In this document: in pieces, positions 1-5,833 of the stretch
Position numbering within the stretch: position 1 is the stretch's first letter
Layout: each line of letters begins with the position of its first letter
Assembly (NCBI GenBank): GCA_023392475.1
Contig: JAEVZA010000416.1
Coordinates: 1-7,368 of the forward strand
Source of the DNA: Actinomycetes bacterium
GTDB taxonomy: Bacteria; Actinomycetota; Acidimicrobiia; Acidimicrobiales; Microtrichaceae
DNA: 7,368 nucleotides
Direction: 5' to 3'
Position numbers and translations under genes: made by a program
Notes under the pieces: model-generated
Database searches by the model: none
The model's input: only the letters and a program-made list of their open reading frames with translations
What the model was told of the DNA's origin: nothing

Positions 1-837
1 GTGGTGCTCTGCGTCGGCGGGCGGTCCGGCCTCACGCCCGACGCGACCGTGGGCGAGGCGCGCGACGCCACCGACCTCGGCCTCACCGGGCTCCAGCCGG
101 AGCTGCTGCGTGCCGTGGCCGCGACCGGCACGCCGGTGGTCACCGTCGTCGTGTCGGGCCGCGTGCACACCCTCGGCGAGGTGGAGGAGCTCAGCTCGGC
201 GACGCTGCTCGCGTGGGTGCCGGGCCAGGAGGGCGGCGCCGCCCTCGCCGACGTGCTGCTCGGTGTGACGGCGCCCTCGGGGCGGCTGCCGGTGAGCCTC
301 CCCCGCACCGTCGGCCAGGTGCCGGTCCACTACGACCACCGCGCCGGCGGGGGCCGCAGCCAGTTCTGGGGCGACTACACGGACTCGCCGTCGTCGCCGC
401 TGCACCCGTTCGGGTTCGGCCTGAGCACGACCACCTTCGCCTACTCGCCGCTCGACGTGGCCGAGGGCTCGACGAGCTCGCCGACCGAGGTCACCGCCAC
501 CGTGACCAACACCGGCGACCGCGCCGGGGTCGAGGTCGTGCAGTGCTACGTGCACGACGAGACCGCGTCGGTGGCGCGACCCGAGCGCCAGCTCGTCGGG
601 TTCGCCCGCGTGGACCTCGGGCCGGGTGAGGCGCGCCGGGTCACGTTCGGGATCCACCCGAGCCGCCTCGCGTTCATCGACGAGGACTTCCGGTGGGTCT
701 GCGAGCCGGGGGTGTTCCGCGTGGAGGTCGGCGGGTGGGCGGGCGCGCCCGCGACCGTATCGACCTTCGACCTCGCGGGCGAGGTCGAGCCCTACCTCCA
801 GCGCGAGGTCGTGGCGACCGCCGTCACCGTCGTGTGA
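1..837 (+). CDS. GH3 family beta-glucosidase-type glycoside hydrolase, C-terminal part (5' truncated by window edge)
   Basis: This is the last 278 codons of a glycoside hydrolase family 3 enzyme, which removes terminal beta-linked sugars. Residues 1-110 match the GH3 C-terminal alpha/beta sandwich: VVLCVGG strand, GEARDATDLGL (the GE..D..L.L signature that helps form the active site), PVVTVVVSGR, WVPGQEGGAALADVLLG and PSGRLPVSLPR. A linker with the typical HPFGFGLSTTTF motif (about residues 135-147) leads to a fibronectin-III-like domain at about 160-260, with VTNTGDRAGVEVVQCYV, RPERQLVGF, LGPGEARRVTF and EPGVFRVEVGG. The catalytic-nucleophile TIM-barrel domain must lie left of the window, so the GTG at position 1 is an internal valine codon, not a start. 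The exact substrate cannot be told from this part. The stop is TGA at 835-837. The gene converges with the amidohydrolase gene after 15 bp. Confidence 0.93.
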   Translation: MVLCVGGRSGLTPDATVGEARDATDLGLTGLQPELLRAVAATGTPVVTVVVSGRVHTLGEVEELSSATLLAWVPGQEGGAALADVLLGVTAPSGRLPVSLPRTVGQVPVHYDHRAGGGRSQFWGDYTDSPSSPLHPFGFGLSTTTFAYSPLDVAEGSTSSPTEVTATVTNTGDRAGVEVVQCYVHDETASVARPERQLVGFARVDLGPGEARRVTFGIHPSRLAFIDEDFRWVCEPGVFRVEVGGWAGAPATVSTFDLAGEVEPYLQREVVATAVTVV

Positions 838-852
838 GCCGCCGGCCGCCCG

Positions 853-1722
853 TCAGTCGAGCTGCAGCACCCGCGCCGCGTTCTCCCGGAGGAACTTGGG
901 CCAGACCTCGTCCTTGAGCGGGAGGTCGGGCAGCTCGCGGAAGATGCGGTCGAGCGTGAGCCCCATCGGGAAGTACCCGCCGTACATCACCTTGTCCGCG
1001 CCGCGCGTGTTGGCGTAGTCGATGATCGCCTTCGGGTAGTACCGGGGCGCGAACGCCGAGGTCGAGTAGTGGAGGTTCGGCCACTTGAGCATGAGCTTCA
1101 CGGCCAGCTCCTCCCACGGCTCCGCGCCGTGGCGCATCACGATCGTGAGCTCCGGGAAGAACCAGCACACCTCGTCGAGGTGCTCCACCTTCTGGCAGGC
1201 CATCGGCACGCGAGGTCCCGGCACCCCGGTGCACATGAACACCGGGATCCCGAGCTCGCAGCACTTCGCGTAGACCGGGTACCAGCGCTTGTCGTTGATC
1301 GGGACCTGCGGCGAGTAGCCGGCCGGGAAGCCGGCGAGCGCCTTGAGCCCGTACGTCTCGTACGACCGGACGATCTGCTCCACGGCCTTCATGCCCTCGT
1401 TGGGGTCGACGCCGATGGAGGGCAGGAAGCGGTCGGGGTGCTGCTTCAGCGCCCGGTGCTGGTCCTCGGACCCGGCGCCGATCAACGCCCGCTCGATGCC
1501 GTAGTGGTCCATCAGGGCGAGCGTGTGGTCGACCGGGTCCTCCGCCTCGGCCGCCGCCTTCGGCACGTCCTTGAACATGTACTCGACCGGGAACTCGAAC
1601 TCCTCCTGGGAGTCCTTGTCCCGGAGCTGCGGCGTCAGGAACTCGTAGACCCTCCGCACGTCCGCGAAGGGCAGGTCCATCATCGTGTCGATGATCCCGA
1701 TCCCGCTCGGCATCGTCCCCAT
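853..1722 (-). CDS. Amidohydrolase family protein (Amidohydro_2 type) with degenerate metal site
   Basis: A 289-residue protein of the Amidohydro_2 group (TIM-barrel hydrolases and decarboxylases), in a subgroup common in Actinobacteria. Recognisable stretches are FPVEYMFKDVP, DHYGIERALIGAG, HPDRFLPSIGVDPNEG, GLKALAGFPAG, LGIPVFMCTGVPGPR, MRHGAEPWEELAVKLMLKWP, HYSTSAFAPRYYPKAIIDYA and FLRENAARVLQLD at the C-terminus. The N-terminal strand, where active members carry HxH, reads IIDTMMDLP (D12, M14, D16). The usual G-S/T-D-x-P near the C-terminus reads GGYFP (248-252). H198 is kept. It may therefore bind metal differently, or not at all; the substrate is unknown. The ATG at 1722 is preferred over the in-frame ATG at 1713 because GAGGGGAG lies 5 nt upstream of it. 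It is transcribed away from the sulfatase gene; no signal peptide is seen, so it is likely cytoplasmic. Confidence 0.9.
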   Translation of the reverse strand: MGTMPSGIGIIDTMMDLPFADVRRVYEFLTPQLRDKDSQEEFEFPVEYMFKDVPKAAAEAEDPVDHTLALMDHYGIERALIGAGSEDQHRALKQHPDRFLPSIGVDPNEGMKAVEQIVRSYETYGLKALAGFPAGYSPQVPINDKRWYPVYAKCCELGIPVFMCTGVPGPRVPMACQKVEHLDEVCWFFPELTIVMRHGAEPWEELAVKLMLKWPNLHYSTSAFAPRYYPKAIIDYANTRGADKVMYGGYFPMGLTLDRIFRELPDLPLKDEVWPKFLRENAARVLQLD

Positions 1723-1727
1723 GGGTG

Positions 1728-1735
1728 CTCCCCTC
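1728..1735 (-). promoter_or_regulatory. Shine-Dalgarno for the amidohydrolase gene
   Basis: GAGGGGAG on the minus strand, 5 nt before the ATG at 1722. It decides the start: the second in-frame ATG at 1713 would be about 14 nt away. Confidence 0.7.
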
Positions 1736-1753
1736 GTCCGGGCCGTCGCCGAC

Positions 1754-1759
1754 ACGCTA
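1754..1759 (-). promoter_or_regulatory. Possible -10 element for the amidohydrolase gene
   Basis: TAGCGT (TAnnnT type) on the minus strand, within CGGTTAGCGTGTCGGC. It would place transcription start near 1747, giving an untranslated leader of about 25 nt that contains the Shine-Dalgarno. The matching -35 position, 17 bp further upstream, falls inside the palindrome at 1770-1782 and has no good -35 hexamer. This is inference from pattern and spacing only. Confidence 0.35.
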
Positions 1760-1769
1760 ACCGAGGAGT

Positions 1770-1782
1770 AGAACCAGGTTCT
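1770..1782. promoter_or_regulatory. Perfect 13-bp palindrome in the divergent promoter region, candidate operator
   Basis: AGAACCAGGTTCT is a perfect inverted repeat (6-bp arms, 1-bp centre) between the divergent amidohydrolase and sulfatase genes. It covers the expected -35 region of the amidohydrolase promoter and lies about 42 bp upstream of the sulfatase start. Such a position and symmetry fit a dimeric helix-turn-helix repressor, for example of the TetR family. The arms resemble the actinobacterial KstR site (TnnAACnnGTTnnA), but the gap between AAC and GTT is 3 nt here rather than 2, so I do not assign a regulator. No regulator gene lies in the window. Confidence 0.5.
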
Positions 1783-1824
1783 CATTCTCGTCCACGACGG
1801 CCGTCCGGTCGCCGAGCCAGCAGA

Positions 1825-3369
1825 ATGTCGGCCGTGCGCCCCAACGTGTGCCTGATCACGCTCGACCAGTTCCGCGCCGAGTGCCTCGGCGCCGCCGGGC
1901 ACCCGCTCGTGCGGACGCCGAACCTCGATCGGCTCGCGGCCGACGGGGTCCGCTTCACCCACCACTTCTCGAACTGCGCGCCGTGCGCGCCCGGTCGGGC
2001 GTCGCTGCTCACCGGGCTCTGGCAGATGAACCACCGGGTGACGGACAACGGCGCGCCGCTCGCCGACCACCTCCCCACCCTGCCCGTGGCCCTGCGCGCG
2101 CTCGGCTACCGCCCCACCCTCTTCGGCTACACGGACACCACGTACGACCCCGCGACGCTCGAACCCGGCGCGCCGGAGCTGCTGGCGTGGGAGCAGCCGA
2201 TGCGCGGCTTCGACGTCGGCGTGCACCTCGACGACCTCGTGGGCCCGTGGCTCGCGTGGCTGGCCGAGGAGGGCGTCGACGTCCCCGAGCGCTACTTCGA
2301 CATCTACGACCCCGCCCCCGTGCCGGTGCCGCCCGGGCGCGGCGCCACGTGGGCTCCGCCGATCTACGACGCCGAGCACACCGAGTCCGCGTTCATCACC
2401 CGGCACGCGCTCGACTGGCTGGAGCGGACCGTCGCTGCCGACGAGGGACCGTGGTGCGCCCACCTCTCCTACCTCCGGCCCCACCCGCCGTACGTGGTGC
2501 CGGCGCCGTACAACGACATGTTCGACCCGGCCGACGTCCCGGAGCCCGTGCGGCGAGCTGACCCCGCCGCCGAGGCCGAGCTGCACCCGTTCCTCGCCGG
2601 GGCGCTCGGGGTGGTCCCCTCCCCCGCCGACCGGCTCGACCAGGACCAGCTGCGCGCCACCTACTACGGCATGATCGCCGAGGTCGACCACCAGCTCGGC
2701 GTCTTCCTCGACGGTCTCGACGCCCTCGGCCAGCGGGACGACACGATCGTCGTCGTCACCTCGGACCACGGCGAGCAGCTCGGCGACCACTGGCTCATCG
2801 AGAAGCTCGGGTTCTTCGACCAGAGCTACCGCATCCCGCTCCTCGTGCGCTGGCCGGGGATGACCGGGGCGCCGGGGCGCGCCGTCGACGCGTTCACCGA
2901 GAACGTCGACGTGCTCCCCACGATCGTCGACGTCTGCGGCGGCGAGCCACCCGCGTTCTGCGACGGCGCGTCGCTGCGCCCCTTCCTCGACTCGGACCGG
3001 GAGGGCCTGGACGCGCCCGAGCGGTGGCGGGACGCCGTGCACACCGAGTACGACTTCCGCATGCCGACCACGCGCGCGATCGAGGGGGCCTACGGGCTGC
3101 GCCAGGACCAGTGCGCGGTGTCGGTGCTCCGCGACCGGCGCGGCAAGTACGTGCAGTTCGCCGGCGACATGCCGCCCCTGTTCTTCGACCTCGAGGACGA
3201 CCCGGGCGAGCTCGTCGACCGCTCGACCGACCCGACCCGGACGGCGGACCTCCTCGACTACGCGCAGCGCCTCCTCCGCCTCCGGATGGAGCACACCGAC
3301 CCACGGCTCGCGAACCACCGGGCCACCCCCGGCGGCGCCGTCCAGCGGCCCGACCCGCCGCGACCCTGA
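1825..3369 (+). CDS. Type I sulfatase-superfamily hydrolase, phosphonate monoester hydrolase-like
   Basis: A 514-residue alkaline-phosphatase-fold enzyme that hydrolyses sulfate or phosphate/phosphonate esters using a metal and a formylglycine made from cysteine. D14-Q15 (LITLDQFRAE) start the metal site. C54 heads CAPGRASLLTG, the C-x-P-x-R-x3-L-T-G formylglycine motif. N75, the GYTDTT motif at 101-106, H220 in RPHPP, D314-H315 (SDHGEQLGDH) and K327 line up with the catalytic set I recall for Rhizobium/Burkholderia phosphonate monoester hydrolases. Flanking segments also resemble that group (CxPCxPxRASLLTGL.xMNHR, ATYYGMIAEVDHQLG, PPLFFDLEDDP). Length is usual for that group, and no signal peptide is seen, so it is probably cytoplasmic. 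No formylglycine-generating enzyme gene lies nearby. The ATG at 1825 has a weak ribosome site; GTG at 1834 is an alternative start. A plain arylsulfatase role remains possible. Confidence 0.9.
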   Translation: MSAVRPNVCLITLDQFRAECLGAAGHPLVRTPNLDRLAADGVRFTHHFSNCAPCAPGRASLLTGLWQMNHRVTDNGAPLADHLPTLPVALRALGYRPTLFGYTDTTYDPATLEPGAPELLAWEQPMRGFDVGVHLDDLVGPWLAWLAEEGVDVPERYFDIYDPAPVPVPPGRGATWAPPIYDAEHTESAFITRHALDWLERTVAADEGPWCAHLSYLRPHPPYVVPAPYNDMFDPADVPEPVRRADPAAEAELHPFLAGALGVVPSPADRLDQDQLRATYYGMIAEVDHQLGVFLDGLDALGQRDDTIVVVTSDHGEQLGDHWLIEKLGFFDQSYRIPLLVRWPGMTGAPGRAVDAFTENVDVLPTIVDVCGGEPPAFCDGASLRPFLDSDREGLDAPERWRDAVHTEYDFRMPTTRAIEGAYGLRQDQCAVSVLRDRRGKYVQFAGDMPPLFFDLEDDPGELVDRSTDPTRTADLLDYAQRLLRLRMEHTDPRLANHRATPGGAVQRPDPPRP

Positions 3370-3394
3370 CCGCCCGCGCCGACGTCCGGGGGCC

Positions 3395-3429
3395 GTGAAC
3401 GGCGGGTGAACGCCGGCGGTACGCTCGGC
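3395..3429 (+). promoter_or_regulatory. Promoter of the phosphotransferase gene with tandem GTGAACG repeats
   Basis: Two exact GTGAACG copies start at 3395 and 3406, an 11-bp period (7-bp unit, 4-bp gap). They are followed by a TAnnnT -10 candidate, TACGCT at 3420-3425, inside CGGTACGCTCGGC (3417-3429). The first repeat lies 18 bp before the -10, where a -35 would be, so the repeats may be an activator box replacing or covering the -35. On the opposite strand they read GTTCACCCGCC-GTTCACGGCCC, close to 11-bp direct repeats bound by PhoP/PhoB-type regulators. Spacing and repeats are seen directly; the regulator is inferred. Confidence 0.5.
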
Positions 3430-3461
3430 CGTCACCCGGCAGGGACCGGCCGGGGCGCACC

Positions 3462-3469
3462 AGGGGGAG
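3462..3469 (+). promoter_or_regulatory. Shine-Dalgarno for the phosphotransferase gene
   Basis: AGGGGGAG ends 3 nt before the ATG at 3473. It is a strong purine run and supports this ATG as the start, although the GGAG core is closer than usual; the more 5' AGGGG could pair instead. Confidence 0.6.
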
Positions 3470-3472
3470 CAC

Positions 3473-4546
3473 ATGCCGAGCAGCTCGGGGTTCGATCCGA
3501 AGTCGTTGCAGGGGCGCCTGGAGCCCTGGCTGTCGGGCCGGCTGGACGGCGCCGACGACGTCACGGTCAGCGACCTCGACGCGCCGGGGGAGACCGGCCA
3601 CTCGAGCGAGACGGTGCTGTTCGACGCGACGTGGACCGCCGGCGGCGAGCGCGTCACCGAGCACCTCGTCCTGCGCACCGCGCCGAGCGGCCACACCGTG
3701 TTCCCCACGTACGACCTCGGGCTCCAGTACGAGGTGATGCAGCGCGTCGGCGCGGCCGCGCCCGACGTGCCGCTGCCGCCGCTGCGCTGGTACGAGGCGG
3801 ACCCCGCGCACATCGGCAAGGAGTTCTTCGTGATGGGCCGCGTCGAGGGCAAGGTGCCGCCCGACCGGCTGCCGTACACGATGCAGGGCTGGCTCCTCGA
3901 GGAGTCCTCGCCCGAGGACCAGCGGCGGCTGCAGATGAACGGCGTCGACGTGCTGGCGCGGCTCCACGCCATCGACTGGCGCGCCGCCGGACTCGACATC
4001 CTCGACCAGCGCCGGTACGGCAGCACCGGCCTCGACCAGCAGCTCGGCTTCTACGAGGCCTTCCTCGAGTGGGGCCGGGGCGACCACCCGCACGAGCGCT
4101 TCTACGAGGTGGCCGGCTGGCTGCGGGCGAACGCGCCCGACCCCGAGCCCGAGCCGGTCCTCAACTGGGGCGACGCCCGCATCGGCAACATCATGTTCCG
4201 CGACCACGAGCCGGTCGCGGTCCTCGACTGGGAGATGGCCACCCTCGGCCCGCCGCAGGTCGACCTCGCCTGGTACTGCCTGTTCGAGCGCTTCTTCTCG
4301 CAGGAGCTCGGCACGCCCAACCTGCCCGGCTTCGCGCCGCAGGAGGAGGTCGTGGCCCGCTACGAGTCGCGCTCCGGGCGCGAGGTCGGCGACCTCGGCT
4401 GGTACCTCGCGTGGGGCGCGTACCGGTACGCACTCGTGATGATGCGCATCTGCCAGGCCGAGGCGCTGTCCGAGATCGAGGGCTTCCCGGAGGACGACAA
4501 CGTGGCGACCGTCCTGCTCGACCACGTCATGGACGAGGTCGGCTGA
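3473..4546 (+). CDS. Phosphotransferase family protein (APH fold, ACAD10/11 N-domain-like)
   Basis: A 357-residue kinase-like protein of the APH family. In Actinobacteria this branch is usually linked to lipid or acyl-CoA metabolism rather than drug resistance. The N-lobe holds LVLRTAPSG after the strand EHLVLR (ATP-binding lobe) and a hinge EFFVMGRVEG. The catalytic loop is NWGDARIGNIMF, with D234 as predicted catalytic base and N239 as metal ligand. The metal-binding motif is VLDWEMATLGPPQVDLAW (D252, W253, E254). The usual His of the HGD motif is Trp (W232), which I recall as common in this subfamily. The true substrate is unknown. No membrane segment or signal peptide is seen, so it is likely cytoplasmic. 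It has its own promoter-like region upstream and ends about 20 bp before the transporter coding frame, so the two are probably co-transcribed. Confidence 0.88.
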   Translation: MPSSSGFDPKSLQGRLEPWLSGRLDGADDVTVSDLDAPGETGHSSETVLFDATWTAGGERVTEHLVLRTAPSGHTVFPTYDLGLQYEVMQRVGAAAPDVPLPPLRWYEADPAHIGKEFFVMGRVEGKVPPDRLPYTMQGWLLEESSPEDQRRLQMNGVDVLARLHAIDWRAAGLDILDQRRYGSTGLDQQLGFYEAFLEWGRGDHPHERFYEVAGWLRANAPDPEPEPVLNWGDARIGNIMFRDHEPVAVLDWEMATLGPPQVDLAWYCLFERFFSQELGTPNLPGFAPQEEVVARYESRSGREVGDLGWYLAWGAYRYALVMMRICQAEALSEIEGFPEDDNVATVLLDHVMDEVG

Positions 4547-4553
4547 GCCCCAC

Positions 4554-4571
4554 GGGAGCCCCACTAGGGTG
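4554..4571 (+). promoter_or_regulatory. Shine-Dalgarno plus GTG that fits the transporter gene but is out of frame
   Basis: GGGAG at 4554-4558 is followed after 10 nt by GTG at 4569-4571. This is the only well-placed initiation site between the phosphotransferase stop and the transporter. It opens a frame that ends near 4770 and encodes an Arg/Ser/Pro-rich peptide with no recognisable fold, while the transporter frame is offset by one base. A single missing base between about 4585 and 4600 would join them. Confidence 0.4.
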
Positions 4572-4672
4572 AGCCGATCCGTCGGCCGCCCGCCTGGATC
4601 CCACGGCCCCTCGAGCTGGGCCGCCGCCTGGTCGCCCTCCTGGGACCGACCGCGGACGCGGCGCGCCAGAGC
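4568..4672 (+). other. Probable N-terminal coding extension of the MgtE-type transporter, without a canonical start
   Basis: In the transporter frame, no stop occurs between TAG (4565-4567) and the TTG at 4673. The codons from about 4595 read WIPRPLELGRRLVALLGP, then TADAARQS, directly continuous with the first membrane segment. About 32 of these 35 codons end in G or C. The basic and amphipathic character resembles the cytoplasmic lead-in before the first MgtE helix in related proteins. There is no ATG, GTG or TTG in this stretch, only CTG codons (4616, 4628, 4640). Either a CTG start, a start in the other frame joined by an indel, or a real TTG start at 4673 must hold. Confidence 0.5.
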
Positions 4673-5830
4673 TTGGTCGCGCTGCTGTTCAACTCGTCGA
4701 CCAGCTTCGTGGCCGGCGCGGTGCTCGGCTCCATCACGGGCACGTTCGAGGCGCTGCCCGGCCTGCTCGTGATGGTGCCCGCGGCCATCGGGCTGCGGGG
4801 CAACATCTTCGGGACGCTCGGCAACCGGATCTCGACGTCGATCCACACCGGCACGTTCCGCCTCTCGTTCCGGCGCGAGACCGTGCTGGGCCAGAACGTC
4901 CTGGCCTCGATCTCGCTCACGTTCGCGCTCTCCCTGCTTCTGGCGGTCGTGGCGCAGGTGGTGTCGGTCGTGTTCGGGGTCACGAACACGATCGGCGTGC
5001 TGAACCTCGCCCTCATCTCGGTGGCCGGCGGCCTGCTGGCGAGCCTCGTCGTGCTGGGCGCCACGATCCTGCTGTCGATCGGCGCCGTCCGCCGCGGCTG
5101 GGACATGGACAACCTCGTCGCCCCGACGGTGTCCACGCTGGGCGACGTCATCACGATCCCGTCGCTGTTCCTCGCGACCAAGCTCGTCGGCCACGGCTCG
5201 GTGTCCACCGTGCTGGCGTGGTCGATGGTGGCGCTGACCGTCGTCGTGTTCCTCGCCTCGATCCGGACGCGCCTGCGGGAGCTCCGCGAGATCATCTGGG
5301 AGTCGCTGCCCGTCCTGTCGGCCGCCGTCGTGCTGTCGACGCTCGCCGGCATCGCGGTCCAGAAGCAGCTCGCGGTGTTCGCCGCCCTCCCGGCGCTCCT
5401 GGTGCTGCAGCCCGCGTTCGTGAGCTCCGCCGGTGCGCTCGGCGGGATCCTGTCGAGCCGCGTCGCGACCAACCTCCACCTCGGCCTCGTCGAGCCGACG
5501 GTCCGGCCGGGCCGCGAGGTGACGCGCGACGCGCTCCTGGTCGTGGCGCTCGGCCTGCCGGTGTTCCTCTTCAACGGCATCGGGAGCGACCTCGTCGCGC
5601 GCCTGCTCGGCCAGGCCTCGCCGGGCATCGGCTGGATGGTCGCCGCGTCGCTGCTCGGCGGCGCGGCCACGATCGCGTTCGTCGTGGCGCTCGCGTACTA
5701 CTCGACGATCGCGGCGTGGCGCTTCGACGTGGACCCCGACTCCTACGGCATCCCCGTGGTCACCGCCTCGGTCGACTTCGTCGGCGTCGTGGCGCTGATC
5801 ACGACGCTCGCCGTGCTCGGGATCCGCTGA
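4673..5830 (+). CDS. Divalent cation transporter with two MgtE/SLC41-type membrane modules, no CBS domain
   Basis: At least 385 residues of hydrophobic integral membrane protein, predicted to move Mg2+ or another divalent cation across the cytoplasmic membrane. It contains two MgtE-like modules in tandem. The first has LPGLLVMVPAAIGLRGNIFG (28-47), a glycine/arginine loop and PTVSTLGD, with D158. The second has LPALLVLQPAF (239-249), GALGGILSSRVATNLHLG and PVVTASVDF, with D368. D158 and D368 sit where bacterial MgtE keeps its pore aspartate. The N-terminal MgtE_N and CBS domains of classical MgtE are missing, as in SLC41 and archaeal/actinobacterial double-module proteins. About ten membrane segments are expected by eye. 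TTG at 4673 is the only canonical in-frame start, but coding probably begins further upstream. It follows the phosphotransferase gene closely and converges with phoH after 3 bp. No riboswitch-like leader is visible. Confidence 0.85.
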   Translation: MVALLFNSSTSFVAGAVLGSITGTFEALPGLLVMVPAAIGLRGNIFGTLGNRISTSIHTGTFRLSFRRETVLGQNVLASISLTFALSLLLAVVAQVVSVVFGVTNTIGVLNLALISVAGGLLASLVVLGATILLSIGAVRRGWDMDNLVAPTVSTLGDVITIPSLFLATKLVGHGSVSTVLAWSMVALTVVVFLASIRTRLRELREIIWESLPVLSAAVVLSTLAGIAVQKQLAVFAALPALLVLQPAFVSSAGALGGILSSRVATNLHLGLVEPTVRPGREVTRDALLVVALGLPVFLFNGIGSDLVARLLGQASPGIGWMVAASLLGGAATIAFVVALAYYSTIAAWRFDVDPDSYGIPVVTASVDFVGVVALITTLAVLGIR

Positions 5831-5833
5831 CGA

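Noticed and set aside
1..3. GTG at the left edge as the start of the GH3 gene
   Set aside because: The frame begins in the middle of the GH3 C-terminal domain; the catalytic barrel must lie outside the window.
838..852. Terminator between the convergent GH3 and amidohydrolase genes
   Set aside because: The gap is only 15 bp, with no clear stem-loop or T-run.
1768..1784. KstR operator
   Set aside because: The AAC and GTT half-sites are separated by 3 nt rather than 2, and the outer T/A positions do not both match.
3426..3460. Possible hairpin terminator between sulfatase and phosphotransferase (CGGCC/GGCCG and CCGG pairs)
   Set aside because: The arms are short, of the kind expected by chance in GC-rich DNA, no T-run follows, and the segment lies downstream of a promoter-like element.
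853..4026. The amidohydrolase minus-strand frame stays open across the sulfatase and phosphotransferase genes, over 1000 codons
   Set aside because: Only the last 289 codons resemble a protein family and follow a clear Shine-Dalgarno; the rest is antisense to two well-supported genes and reflects the rarity of stop codons in GC-rich DNA.
2894..5479. Long minus-strand open frame antisense to sulfatase, phosphotransferase and transporter
   Set aside because: The translation is a low-complexity Arg/Gly/Ala/Val/Asp-rich string with no domain, typical of the mirror frame of high-GC genes.
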